Positions 53,521-61,988 of a stretch of DNA of 64,000 nucleotides are shown one piece after another. The stretch is from NCBI RefSeq assembly GCF_003675325.1, contig NZ_CP033073.1, positions 6,510,001 through 6,574,000 of the forward strand. The letters run 5' to 3'. The stretch's first letter is position 1, and each line of letters begins with the position of its first letter. The notes below the pieces were generated by a model. The model made no database searches. It worked only from the letters and a program-made list of their open reading frames with translations, and was not told the origin of the DNA. The DNA is from Streptomyces dangxiongensis (GTDB taxonomy: Bacteria; Actinomycetota; Actinomycetes; Streptomycetales; Streptomycetaceae). A program made the translations under genes and the position numbers.

Positions 53521-55059
53521 GTGTCGGAACGAATGACGACTCCCCGGGCCCGCACGCGCGCGGTGGACTCCGTCGTGCTCGACGACGACGCGACCCTGCA
53601 CGCGATGGGTTATCCACGGAAACTCACCCGGCGCTTCCAGGCGTTCGACAATTTCGCTATCTCCTTCACCATCATCAATATCCTCTCGGGTATTTTCTCC
53701 TCCTTCGGCTTCGGTATGAACGCGGGCGGACCGCGTATTCTCGTGTTCGGCTGGATCGGCGTCTCCGTCATGGTGCTGCTCATCGGCGCGGCCATGGCGG
53801 AAGTCGCCTCCGCCTTTCCGACGAGCGGCGCCCTGTATTTCTCGGCGGGTAAGCTCGCCAAGCGGCACAAGGGCGCCTGGTCCTGGTTCACGGGCTGGTT
53901 GAACTTCGTGGGCCAGATCGGCGGCACCGCCGCCACCGGCTATGCCGCCGCCACCTTCATCCAGGTCCTCGTGCAGTTGCAATGGCCCTCCTACCGGCCG
54001 ACCGCACACCAGACGGTGCTGATCACGGCCCTCGTGATCGTCCTCCAGGGACTGGCGAACACCTACACCGTCCAGCTCGTCGCCCTGCTGAACCGTATTT
54101 CCGTGTGGTGGCTCTTCATCGGACTCGTCGTGATCGTAGGCGCACTCATCGTGATGCCCGATCGGCACCAGTCCGCGTCCTTCGTGACGCATTTCGAGAA
54201 CAACACCGGGTTCACGAGCGGCCTTTACGGCGGCATGCTCGGACTGCTGGTCACCAGTTGGACCTTCACCGGGTTCGACGGCAGCTTCCACATGTCCGAG
54301 GAAACGGTCCGCGCGACGGTGAGCGCCCCCAAGGGGATCACCCGCGCCATCGCCTTTTCCGCGATCACCGGCCTGGTGCTGATGCTGGCACTGGTCTACA
54401 GCATCGGTGACTACGCCACGGTGGCCGGCTCGGCCGCGCCGCCCGTCCGGATCCTCATCGACGGCCTCGGTCTCGGCGCCGCCAAGGTGATGCTCCTCAT
54501 CGTCATCGGCGCCATGCTCTTCTGCGGTCTCGCCAACCTCACCAGCAACACCCGGCAGATCTTCGCCTTCTCGCGGGACGGCGCCATGCCCGGCTCCCGC
54601 TGGTGGCATTCGGTCTCGCCGCGCACCCGTACACCGGTGAAGGCCGTGTGGTTCGCGGTGGGCTGCTCGCTGGCCCTGGTGGTGCCGGGCTGGTGGTCGC
54701 ACACGGCGTTCACCGCGATCGTCAGCGTCAACGTGGTCGGGCTCTTCCTCGCCTACGCCGTGCCGATCTTCCTGCGGCTGCGGCTCGGGGACGCCTTCCA
54801 GCCCGGGCCCTGGCACCTGGGTCGCTGGGGCAGGCCGATCGGCTGGCTCGCGGTGGTCTGGATCCTGCTCAGCAGCGTCCTGTTCATGCTGCCGCAGGCC
54901 TCGCCGATCACCGTCGACTCCTTCAACTACGCGCCGATCGCGCTCGCCGTCGTCCTGCTGGTGGCCACGGTGTGGTGGTTCGCCACGGCCCGCCGCCGCT
55001 TCCAGGGCCCGGTCAGCTACGGCCGCCCCGACGAGGTCGCCGCGATGGACCTGGTCTGA
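53521..55059 (+). CDS. APC-superfamily amino-acid/GABA permease
   Basis: A 512-aa membrane protein with about 12 hydrophobic segments. LTRRFQAFDNFAISFTIINI and the following GGP, and SWTFTGFDGSFHMSEET in the middle, belong to the ACT/BAT (choline/GABA-permease-like) branch of the APC superfamily. Substrate unknown; amino acids or GABA are likely. GTG 53521 with AGAAAGG upstream. Codons from about 53600 to 54360 use more A/T in third position than neighbours, the remainder not, so the gene is mosaic in bias. A hairpin follows the stop. Confidence 0.88.
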   Translation: MSERMTTPRARTRAVDSVVLDDDATLHAMGYPRKLTRRFQAFDNFAISFTIINILSGIFSSFGFGMNAGGPRILVFGWIGVSVMVLLIGAAMAEVASAFPTSGALYFSAGKLAKRHKGAWSWFTGWLNFVGQIGGTAATGYAAATFIQVLVQLQWPSYRPTAHQTVLITALVIVLQGLANTYTVQLVALLNRISVWWLFIGLVVIVGALIVMPDRHQSASFVTHFENNTGFTSGLYGGMLGLLVTSWTFTGFDGSFHMSEETVRATVSAPKGITRAIAFSAITGLVLMLALVYSIGDYATVAGSAAPPVRILIDGLGLGAAKVMLLIVIGAMLFCGLANLTSNTRQIFAFSRDGAMPGSRWWHSVSPRTRTPVKAVWFAVGCSLALVVPGWWSHTAFTAIVSVNVVGLFLAYAVPIFLRLRLGDAFQPGPWHLGRWGRPIGWLAVVWILLSSVLFMLPQASPITVDSFNYAPIALAVVLLVATVWWFATARRRFQGPVSYGRPDEVAAMDLV

Positions 55060-55072
55060 CCCGGCCGGCCGT

Positions 55073-55112
55073 ACGGCCCCGGCGCCCGGCCCACCGCCCG
55101 CGCCGGGGCCGT
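55073..55112 (+). terminator. Permease terminator
   Basis: A perfect 13-bp stem (55073-55085 and 55100-55112) with a 14-nt loop, starting 14 bp after the stop. Confidence 0.8.
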
Positions 55113-55179
55113 CCGGCACCCGCCACGACCCCTTTCGGCGGACCAGACCAATATTCGTGCCGCGGCATGCGCGCAAGTG

Positions 55180-55208
55180 CTGGCAGGGCGATCCGGCCTG
55201 CTCCATAG
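55180..55208 (+). promoter_or_regulatory. Candidate promoter of the C39-like peptidase gene
   Basis: CTGGCA (55180-55185) and CATAGT (55203-55208) are 17 bp apart. Upstream, GGACCAGACCAA (55139-55150) resembles the chitin-type repeat in reverse (TTGGTCTGGTCC). The leader would be about 55 nt. Confidence 0.4.
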
Positions 55209-55267
55209 TTGGCCCACAACCGTGCACCGGACCAGCCCGACTCGGACACCTGGGGGTCGTCGCACTC

Positions 55268-56632
55268 ATGAGCCAAGCCCAACAGCCGTCCCGCAGAACG
55301 GTCCTGGCCGTCGCCGTCGCCGCGGCGGTGACCGGCACGGCGGCCCCCTCGGCCGTCGCCGCCCCGGGAGCCGCCGCCGACGCGCCCGGCCGGGCGCAGC
55401 CCCGCCCGATCGACTACCGTGCCTGGACCACGTACAGCGACTGGCGCTCCGGCACCGCCGAGGGCACCCGGGCCGCCTCCGGCCGGCGCCCCGGCGTGGT
55501 GATCGGCGCCCCCGTCGGCAGCACCGACTACACCGACCCGCACACCGGCACCACCGCCACCTGGGAGTACGCCACCTGGACCTCCCCGGTCCACCGCCTC
55601 ACCACGCCGGCGACCGAGGCCGTCGCCTCCTGGAACGCGCACACCCCCGACGGCACCTGGCTCCAGGTCGAGCTCCAGGGCACCTACTCCGACGGCACCG
55701 GCACGCCCTGGTACGTGATGGGGCGCTGGGCGGCCGGCGACCAGGACATCAAGCGGACGTCGGTGGACGGCCAGACCGACGGCAGGAGCAGCGTCTGGAC
55801 CGACACGTTTGCCGTCGACGACGCGAGCACGGGCCTGCGCCTGGCGTCGTACCGGCTGCGGCTCACCCTCTACCGCCGGCCCGGCACGCGCCTCACCCCG
55901 ACCGTCCGGCGGCTCGGCGCGATGGGCTCCGACGTCCCCGACCGCTTCACCGTGCCGGCCTCCACCCCCGGTCTCGCCCAGGAGCTGGCCGTCCCGCGCT
56001 ACTCGCAGGAGATCCACAAGGGCCAGTACCCGGAGTACGACAACGGCGGCGAGGCCTGGTGCAGCCCCACCTCCTCGCAGATGATCATCGAGTACTGGGG
56101 CGGCCGGCTCACCCCCGAGCAACTGTCCTGGGTCGACCCGTCCTACGCCGACCCGCAGGTGGACCACGCGGCCCGCTCCACGTACGACCACCAGTACCAG
56201 GGGTGCGGCAACTGGCCCTTCAACGCCGCCTACGCCGCCACCTTCGAGGGCATCCAGGGCGTGGTCACCCGGCTCGCCTCGCTCACCGACCTGGAGACTC
56301 TGATCGCGGCCGGCATCCCGGCCATAACGTCCCAGTCCTTCCTGAAGACCGAGCTGACCGGCGCCGGTTACGGCACCTCGGGGCATCTGATGACGGTGAT
56401 CGGCTTCACGGCCGACGGCGACGTGATCGCCAATGACCCGGCTTCGCCGGACGACGCGGCGGTACGGCGGGTCTATCTGCGCCGGGAGTTCGAGAACATC
56501 TGGCTGCGCACCAAGCGGTACAACGCCTCCGGCAAGGTCGCCTCCGGCACCGGAGGGGTCTGTTACCTGTACTTCCCGGCCCACCCGACCCCTCACCAGC
56601 GCAGGGCCCTCGCCGCGGTGGGTGTGCACTGA
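55268..56632 (+). CDS. Secreted C39-like cysteine peptidase
   Basis: A 454-aa exported protein. The N-terminus (SRRTVLAVAVAAAVTG) has the twin-arginine pattern and a signal-peptide-like hydrophobic core ending about residue 35. Residues 50-235 are a beta-rich domain of unknown role. The C-terminal 220 residues match the peptidase C39-like family: Cys about 264 (GGEAWCSPTSSQMI), His about 373 (GHLMTVIGF) and the Asn-Asp pair after it (IANDPAS). Members of this family are secreted and cleave or bind cell-wall or protein substrates; the target here is unknown. ATG 55268 starts the signal peptide. Confidence 0.85.
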   Translation: MSQAQQPSRRTVLAVAVAAAVTGTAAPSAVAAPGAAADAPGRAQPRPIDYRAWTTYSDWRSGTAEGTRAASGRRPGVVIGAPVGSTDYTDPHTGTTATWEYATWTSPVHRLTTPATEAVASWNAHTPDGTWLQVELQGTYSDGTGTPWYVMGRWAAGDQDIKRTSVDGQTDGRSSVWTDTFAVDDASTGLRLASYRLRLTLYRRPGTRLTPTVRRLGAMGSDVPDRFTVPASTPGLAQELAVPRYSQEIHKGQYPEYDNGGEAWCSPTSSQMIIEYWGGRLTPEQLSWVDPSYADPQVDHAARSTYDHQYQGCGNWPFNAAYAATFEGIQGVVTRLASLTDLETLIAAGIPAITSQSFLKTELTGAGYGTSGHLMTVIGFTADGDVIANDPASPDDAAVRRVYLRREFENIWLRTKRYNASGKVASGTGGVCYLYFPAHPTPHQRRALAAVGVH

Positions 56633-56737
56633 CGCGTGTGACCGAACTCATGGCCGCAGATCCCGGCACGGGTGGCATGGTGGACGCAGGGACGGGGAAG
56701 TCTCGCCCCTCACGTCCGACCTCTGTGAGTAATCACC

Positions 56738-56878
56738 ATGACCGCATTCCCGGCCACCGCACTCCGCGCCGCCACCGGCGGCCCCAAGGAAGACGGCCCG
56801 AAGATCGTCGAGCACGTCATGGGCTGGGTCCTCGTCGTGGTGTTCGCGATGCTCGTGACCCAGCTCGGCCTGCTCTGA
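56738..56878 (+). CDS. Small single-span membrane protein, 46 aa
   Basis: A short gene (ATG 56738, TGA 56876-56878). The protein has a 27-residue charged N-terminus including KEDGPKIVEHVMGW, then a hydrophobic C-terminal segment (VLVVVFAMLVTQLGLL) that should span the membrane. Codons are G/C-ending throughout. It sits alone between the C39 peptidase gene and a TetR gene. No SD is obvious. Function unknown; the SCO-type Streptomyces genomes hold similar small proteins. Confidence 0.7.
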   Translation: MTAFPATALRAATGGPKEDGPKIVEHVMGWVLVVVFAMLVTQLGLL

Positions 56879-56951
56879 CGGACCGGTCGCACGTACCGCA
56901 TGTTCTGACATACTGCGGAAGTCCCGCCGGCCGTCTAGACCAGGGTCGACC

Positions 56952-57605
56952 TTGAACTTGCCGCAGCAGCGTGCCGCCACCCCGGTGCGCGGCACCGAGC
57001 GCTCCGCGACGCGTCGCGCCGAACTCATCGCCATCGGGCGGAAGTTGTTCGCCGACACGTCCTACGACGCGCTGTCCATGGACGACATCGCCCGGCAGGC
57101 GCAGGTCGCCAAGGGGCTCATCTACTACTACTTCCGGTCCAAGCGCGGTTACTACCTGGCGATCGTCCAGGACTCCGTCGCCGCCCTGGTGACCTCCGCG
57201 GCCGGCGGCGCCCGACTGCCCGCCGTGGACCGCGTGCACCGCACCGTCGACGGCTATCTGCGCTACGCCGAGAGCCACCAGGCCGCCTACCGCACCATCG
57301 TCAGCGGCGGCGTCGGCTTCGACACCGAGGTGCACGCGATCCGGGACGGTGTGCGCGAGGTCATCGTCACCACCATCGCCGAAGGCGCCTACGGGCGCGG
57401 CGACATCCCCCCGGTGGCCCGGATGGGCCTGCTCGGCTGGGTGTGCGGCGTGGAGGGCGCCACCCTGGAGTGGATCGACCGCCCCGGGCTGCCCCGGGAC
57501 ACGATGCGCGAACTGCTGGTGCGGACCCTCGGCGGGACCCTGCGCGCCATCGAGGAGCTGGACCCCTCCTGCCCGGCCCCGCCGCCCGCCCGCCGGGACG
57601 GCTGA
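56952..57605 (+). CDS. TetR-family transcriptional regulator
   Basis: A 217-aa regulator. The HTH domain occupies residues 18-65 (ALSMDDIARQAQVAKGLIYYYF). The C-terminal ligand domain has no recognisable motif (VDGYLRYAESHQAAYRTIVSGGVGF). TTG 56952 has the best length for the family; GTG 56985 is an alternative start. CATGTTCTGACATAC (56900-56914) with the ATGT-TCTG-ACAT core is a possible operator in its upstream region. It probably controls the small membrane protein or itself. Confidence 0.85.
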   Translation: MNLPQQRAATPVRGTERSATRRAELIAIGRKLFADTSYDALSMDDIARQAQVAKGLIYYYFRSKRGYYLAIVQDSVAALVTSAAGGARLPAVDRVHRTVDGYLRYAESHQAAYRTIVSGGVGFDTEVHAIRDGVREVIVTTIAEGAYGRGDIPPVARMGLLGWVCGVEGATLEWIDRPGLPRDTMRELLVRTLGGTLRAIEELDPSCPAPPPARRDG

Positions 57606-57630
57606 CCCGGGAGGACGCCGGGACAACGGA

Positions 57631-57664
57631 ACGGGAGCGAAGGCTCGTGGTCCTCCGCTCCCGT
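57631..57664. terminator. Terminator between TetR and chitinase genes
   Basis: ACGGGAGCG (57631-57639) pairs with CGCTCCCGT (57656-57664). The genes are convergent and the hairpin lies in the 76-bp gap. The stem is only 9 bp. Confidence 0.6.
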
Positions 57665-57681
57665 CTCCCCCCGGAGCGGGG

Positions 57682-58914
57682 CTAGTTGATGGCCTTGATC
57701 AGCTCACCGTTGGCGGTGTCGCCGCTCAGCTCCCAGAAGAAGGTGCCGCCGAGCCCCTGCTGGTTCTTGTACGTCATCTTCGTGGCGATGGTCGACGGGG
57801 TGTCGTAACTCCACCAGTCGTTGCCGCACTTGGCGTACGCCGTGCCGGCCACCGTGCCGGTCGCCGGGCACTTGGCCTTGAGCACCTTGTAGTCGTCGAT
57901 GCCCTGCTCGTAGGTGCCGGCCGCCGGGCCCGTGGCCGTACCGCCCGGGGCGTCCTGGGTGACGCCGGTCCAGCCGCGCCCGTAGAAGCCGATGCCGAGC
58001 AGCAGCTTGGAGGCCGGGACGCCGAGGCCCCGGAGCTTGGCGATGGTCGCCGAGGTGTGGTAGCCGGCCTTCGGGATGCCGGAGTACGAGGTGAGCGGGG
58101 AGTGCGGGGCGGTCGGGCCCTTCGCGTCCCAGGCGCCGAAGTAGTCGTACGTCATCGGGTTGTACCAGTCGACGTACTGGGCGGCGCCCCCGTAGTCCGC
58201 GGCGTCGATCTTGCCGCCGCTGGTGGCGTCCGCGGTGATCGCGGCGGTCACCAGGCTGCCGGAGCCGAACTTCGACCGCAGGGCGGCCATCACGTTCCTG
58301 AACGCGTCCCGGCCGCTGGTGTCGCAGGTGTTGCCGCAGGCGTTCGGGTACTCCCAGTCGATGTCGATCCCGTCGAAGACGCCCGCCCACTTGGAGTTCT
58401 TCACCAGGTCGTAGCAGGACTGGGCGAAGGCGGCCGGGTTCTTCGCGGCCTCCGAGAACCCGCTGGACCACGTCCAGCCGCCGAAGGACCACAGGACCTT
58501 CAGCCCCGGGTGCTTCTTCTTCAGCTTCAGTAGCTGGTTGAAGTTCCCGCGCAGCGGCTGGTCCCAGGTGTCGGCGACGCCGTCGACGGACTCGGCGGCG
58601 GTGTAGGCGCGGTCGGTGGCCGCGTAGGAGTCGCCCATCGCGCACTTGCCGCCGGAGACGTTGCCGAAGGCGTAGTTGATGTGGGTGAGCTTCGCCGCGG
58701 AACCGGAGGTCTCGATGTTCTTGACGTAGTACTTGCGGTCGTAGGTGCCCCATTCGGTGAAGTAGCCGACGACCTTGGAGCCTGCCGTGGCCTGCGGGGC
58801 GGCCGGCGCCGCCGCGGTCGCCGTGCCCGAGCCGGCCAGCAGGCCGGCCCCGAGGGCGGCGGTACACGCTGCCGAGACGAGTGCCCGCAGGACGGAGCGG
58901 TGGGGAGTGTGCAT
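57682..58914 (-). CDS. Secreted GH18 chitinase
   Basis: A 410-aa exported glycoside hydrolase family 18 enzyme. A signal peptide of about 36 residues (LRALVSAACTAALGAGLLAG) leads directly into the catalytic barrel. The DxxDxDxE signature reads FDGIDIDWEYP (about residues 178-188; Glu is the acid). Other barrel elements: VVGYFTEWG, KVLWSFGGWTWS, and YDYFGAWD. There is no carbohydrate-binding or fibronectin III module. It breaks chitin to chitobiose, and is controlled by the promoter at 58987-59028 with chitinase-type repeats. Gene symbol not assigned because Streptomyces has many GH18 paralogues. Confidence 0.94.
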   Translation of the reverse strand: MHTPHRSVLRALVSAACTAALGAGLLAGSGTATAAAPAAPQATAGSKVVGYFTEWGTYDRKYYVKNIETSGSAAKLTHINYAFGNVSGGKCAMGDSYAATDRAYTAAESVDGVADTWDQPLRGNFNQLLKLKKKHPGLKVLWSFGGWTWSSGFSEAAKNPAAFAQSCYDLVKNSKWAGVFDGIDIDWEYPNACGNTCDTSGRDAFRNVMAALRSKFGSGSLVTAAITADATSGGKIDAADYGGAAQYVDWYNPMTYDYFGAWDAKGPTAPHSPLTSYSGIPKAGYHTSATIAKLRGLGVPASKLLLGIGFYGRGWTGVTQDAPGGTATGPAAGTYEQGIDDYKVLKAKCPATGTVAGTAYAKCGNDWWSYDTPSTIATKMTYKNQQGLGGTFFWELSGDTANGELIKAIN

Positions 58915-58986
58915 CGGGTGTCTCCTCGTGGGGGGAGAGGGGATCGCGCGCCGATTGGCATGAACGCGGTAAAGCGTTGGTCATGC

Positions 58987-59028
58987 ACAGTAGGAGGACT
59001 AGACCAGTCGGGTCAATGGTTCGGACCA
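58987..59028 (-). promoter_or_regulatory. Chitinase promoter with direct repeats and dre-like site
   Basis: On the minus strand, -35 TTGACC (59016-59011) and -10 TACTGT (58992-58987), spacing 18 bp. TGGTTCGGACCA (plus strand 59017-59028) and AGGACTAGACCA (58995-59006) flank the -35; on the minus strand they read TGGTCCGAACCA and TGGTCTAGTCCT. Twelve-bp direct repeats of this kind are typical of Streptomyces chitinase promoters, and both resemble the DasR dre core TGGTCTAGACCA. Confidence 0.85.
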
Positions 59029-59244
59029 ATTTCCGTCCCGGAGGATCTCCCGGGAGGCGGTCCGAAGTAAGCGGTCGTTAACTGGTGACGGGAGGTCGCC
59101 GATCGGGCATACTCACAGCGCATGCCGCTGGTCAGCAGCTTCCGAGACCCGGGAGCGGGCACCACGGCCAGCGTGACGAACAGGCGGAGCCGCCCCCACC
59201 CCGGGCCGGACCGCCGGTGCCCGAACAGGGAGGAGCTGGACGCC

Positions 59245-60417
59245 ATGTCCGACCGCGACCCGCAGCCGGTGGAGCGTCAACTGCCCACGGAAGAGGCGAG
59301 GGATCTGCTCGCCCTCGTCCGGGACATCGCCCGGCGTGAGATCGCCCCGCAGGCCGCGGAGGAGGAGGACGCGGGCCGCTTCCCGCGCGAGATCTTCACC
59401 CTCCTCTCCGAATCCAGCCTGCTCGGCCTGCCGTACGCCTCCGAGTACGGCGGCGGCGACCAGCCCTACGAGGTCTACCTCCAGGTCCTGGAGGAGCTGG
59501 CCGCGGCCCGGCTCACCGTCGGCCTCGGCGTCAGCGTCCACACCCTCGCCTCCTACGCCCTCGCCGCGTACGGCACCAAGCAGCAGCAGGTCGAGCACCT
59601 GCCCGCGATGCTCGGTGGCAGCCTGCTCGGCGCCTACTGCCTCTCCGAGCCGTCCTCCGGCTCCGACGCGGCCTCCCTGCGCACCAGGGCCGTCCGGGAG
59701 GGCGACGGCTGGGTGATCGACGGCACCAAGGCCTGGATCACGCACGGTGGCATCGCCGACTTCTACACCGTGATGGCCCGCACCGGCGAGGACGGCCCCC
59801 GCGGCATCACCGCCTTCCTCGTGCCCGGCGACGCTCCCGGCCTGAGCGGCGCCGCGCCGGAGAAGAAGATGGGCATGAAGGGCTCGCCCACCGCCCAGGT
59901 CCACTTCGACGGCGTCCGGGTCCCCGACGACCGGCGGATCGGCGAGGAGGGCCAGGGCTTCGCCATCGCCCTGGCCGCCCTGGACTCCGGCCGGCTGGGC
60001 ATCGCGGCCTGCGCGATCGGCCTCGCCCAGGCCGCGCTGGACGAGGCGGTCGGCTACGCCACGCAGCGCCGGCAGTTCGGCCGGCCCGTCGCCGACTTCC
60101 AGGGCCTGCGCTTCATGCTCGCGGACATGGCCACGCAGATCGAGGCCGGCCGCGCTCTCTACCTGGCCGCGGCCCGCCTGCGCGACGCGGGCCGGCCGTT
60201 CGCCAAGCAGGCCGCCATGGCCAAGCTGCACTGCACGGACACGGCCATGAAGGTCACCACGGACGCCGTGCAGATCCTCGGCGGCTACGGTTACACCGCC
60301 GACTTCCCGGCCGAGCGCTACATGCGCGAGGCCAAGGTCCTTCAGATAGTCGAGGGCACCAACCAGATCCAGCGCATGGTCATCGCACGTCACGTGGCGG
60401 GACCCGAGGGTCGCTGA
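59245..60417 (+). CDS. Acyl-CoA dehydrogenase
   Basis: A 390-aa FAD enzyme for alpha,beta-dehydrogenation of an acyl-CoA. Motifs: AYCLSEPSSGSDAASL and WITHGGIADFYTVMA (FAD/substrate), QFGRPVADFQGLRFMLADMA, and the catalytic Glu in VLQIVEGTNQIQRMV. Chain-length preference is not clear. ATG 59245 has a very strong SD (GGGAGGAG) 9 bp upstream; the ATG at 59122, 8 nt after a CATACT, is an alternative leaderless start giving 41 more residues. It is divergent from the chitinase gene. Confidence 0.93.
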   Translation: MSDRDPQPVERQLPTEEARDLLALVRDIARREIAPQAAEEEDAGRFPREIFTLLSESSLLGLPYASEYGGGDQPYEVYLQVLEELAAARLTVGLGVSVHTLASYALAAYGTKQQQVEHLPAMLGGSLLGAYCLSEPSSGSDAASLRTRAVREGDGWVIDGTKAWITHGGIADFYTVMARTGEDGPRGITAFLVPGDAPGLSGAAPEKKMGMKGSPTAQVHFDGVRVPDDRRIGEEGQGFAIALAALDSGRLGIAACAIGLAQAALDEAVGYATQRRQFGRPVADFQGLRFMLADMATQIEAGRALYLAAARLRDAGRPFAKQAAMAKLHCTDTAMKVTTDAVQILGGYGYTADFPAERYMREAKVLQIVEGTNQIQRMVIARHVAGPEGR

Positions 60418-60622
60418 ACTGCCCCCGCAGCACCGTCGGGGCCGCCAGCCTGGTCCACTCCGGGTCATGGCGGCCCGGCAGGGCCCGGCCCCGGTCGGCC
60501 CAGCTCCGCAGGAGATCACGGTAGATGGGCGGGTCCTGCGGCACCGCCGGCGGAACCGATTCTGCGGGGCGCGGGACGAACGTGCGGCGCTGATACCCGG
60601 TCGCCGAGTCCATGAGGCTCAT
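60380..60622 (-). CDS. Small hypothetical protein, antisense overlap with acyl-CoA dehydrogenase
   Basis: An 80-aa basic, proline-rich protein (PPIYRDLLRSWADRGRALPG). Third positions are about 85 percent G/C, acceptable for a gene. Its last 38 bases overlap the 3' end of the acyl-CoA dehydrogenase on the other strand. ATG 60622 is the best start; ATG 60613 also fits. No known domain. Not certain to be translated. Confidence 0.5.
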   Translation of the reverse strand: MSLMDSATGYQRRTFVPRPAESVPPAVPQDPPIYRDLLRSWADRGRALPGRHDPEWTRLAAPTVLRGQFSDPRVPPRDVR

Positions 60623-60823
60623 GCCCGGGCAACGCGGCGGCGGCCGGACAGGTCACCGCCGGGCGGAATCGGGCGTCAGTTCACGCAGGTCCCTTTCCAG
60701 CTCCCGCCGTCCGCGCCGTCCCGGCGGTCCGGGCGCGCCGCTCCCCGCACCACGCCGGCCCGCGCACCGTGCGTGGTGCGGGGAAGCGGGTACGGGGAGG
60801 GGGCGGGCCGCCGCCCGGATGCG

Positions 60824-61261
60824 TCAGGCGGCCTCGCGGCGCATCGCCGGTACACGCATCGGGCGCGAGCCCGGCCCGCCGACGTGCGAGAAGGGCTGTG
60901 TCCGCCAGTCCAGCCCCTGGGGGAGCGTCAGCAGGAGAGCGGTGTCCTGCTCCTGCGGTTCGTACGACTCGTCCGCCGGGCGGGCGTCGGCCGCGGCGCG
61001 GCCCGTGCCCGCGCACACCGTCAGCCCGAACGGGTTCCACGGCGAGGCGCACAGCGCGTGCTCCGGCAGGACCTCCTCGTCCGCCAGCAGCGCGATCGGC
61101 TGTGCGCAGTCCGGGCAGATCACCCGGTACATCTCGAAGGTGTCGTAGGCGTCCAGTTCCTCGTCGAAGAGGTCGTCGGGTTCGACGCCCTTCGGCTCGG
61201 GCTCGAGGACCGGCTGTCGACGCGTGGACGCGGAACGATCAGGGTGGCTGACACTCTGCAT
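60824..61261 (-). CDS. Conserved hypothetical protein with CxxC motif
   Basis: A 145-aa acidic-to-neutral protein. The central VICPDCAQPIAL has a CxxC pair, and HALC and TVCAG follow about 20 and 31 residues later, so a structural zinc site is possible. The N-terminus is acidic (DDLFDEELDAYDTFEMYRV). ATG 61261 follows GGGGGAG. Divergent from the Lrp gene (234-bp gap). Not recognised beyond this. Confidence 0.7.
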   Translation of the reverse strand: MQSVSHPDRSASTRRQPVLEPEPKGVEPDDLFDEELDAYDTFEMYRVICPDCAQPIALLADEEVLPEHALCASPWNPFGLTVCAGTGRAAADARPADESYEPQEQDTALLLTLPQGLDWRTQPFSHVGGPGSRPMRVPAMRREAA

Positions 61262-61495
61262 GGGTTTCTCCCCCTAAGACTGGGCCGTGACGGCACTGCG
61301 GTCTCGACCACAGCAAGCACTTCCCGTCCCGTCCCGGCGGTAATCACGAGAACATCACGGAGCCCACACCGGACGTGTGGCGTTGGTCACATGCCGCGTG
61401 CAGATGCCCGTCCCGGTACGTTTTCCACCCCGCAGGGAATGACCTGCGCCTTTCAGGTATCCGAGGAGATCAGGCGCACTGTAGGTTTTGGCGGC

Positions 61496-61936
61496 ATGGA
61501 GGAGCTGGACCGTCAGATCGTGCAGTTGCTCGTCGTAGACGGGCGGATGAGCTACACAGACCTGGGCAAGGCCACGGGCCTGTCCACGTCGGCCGTGCAC
61601 CAGCGGGTGCGCCGGCTGGAACAGCGTGGCGTCATCCGCGGCTATGCCGGGGTGGTCGACCCCGAGGCCGTCGGGCTGCCGCTCACCGCGTTCATCTCGG
61701 TGAAACCGTTCGACCCCAGCGCCCCCGACGACATCGCGGAGCGCCTCGCCGGCGTTCCCGAGATCGAGGCCTGCCACAGCGTGGCCGGCGACGAGAACTA
61801 CATCCTCAAGGTGCGCGTCGCCACCCCGCACGAGCTGGAGGAACTGCTGGCCCGGGTGCGCAGCCTCGCCGGCGTCTCCACCCGCACCACCGTGGTGCTG
61901 TCCACCCCGTACGAGGCGCGCGCCCCGAAGATCTGA
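61496..61936 (+). CDS. Lrp/AsnC-family regulator (second in window)
   Basis: A 146-aa regulator. The HTH is SYTDLGKATGLSTSAVHQRVRRLEQRG; the RAM domain follows (ACHSVAGDENYILKVRV, then VSTRTTVVLSTPYEARAP). It is more similar to typical Streptomyces Lrp/AsnC than the 31187 copy. ATG 61496; TAGGTT (61482-61487) ends 8 nt upstream and no SD is seen, so the message may be leaderless. A longer in-frame start (GTG 61457) adds 13 residues. It precedes an amidohydrolase gene by 52 bp. Confidence 0.9.
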   Translation: MEELDRQIVQLLVVDGRMSYTDLGKATGLSTSAVHQRVRRLEQRGVIRGYAGVVDPEAVGLPLTAFISVKPFDPSAPDDIAERLAGVPEIEACHSVAGDENYILKVRVATPHELEELLARVRSLAGVSTRTTVVLSTPYEARAPKI

Positions 61937-61988
61937 CCGGCCCGCCCCGGTGCCCGGCGAAGGCCGCGCACGCGAGAGACTGTGCGTC

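Noticed and set aside
53609..53617. TTATCCACG, DnaA-box-like word in the permease gene
   Set aside because: One mismatch and inside coding sequence with no second site nearby.
60467..61495. Upstream extension of the second Lrp frame
   Set aside because: It covers the antisense hypothetical genes and noncoding sequence; family homology starts at 61496.
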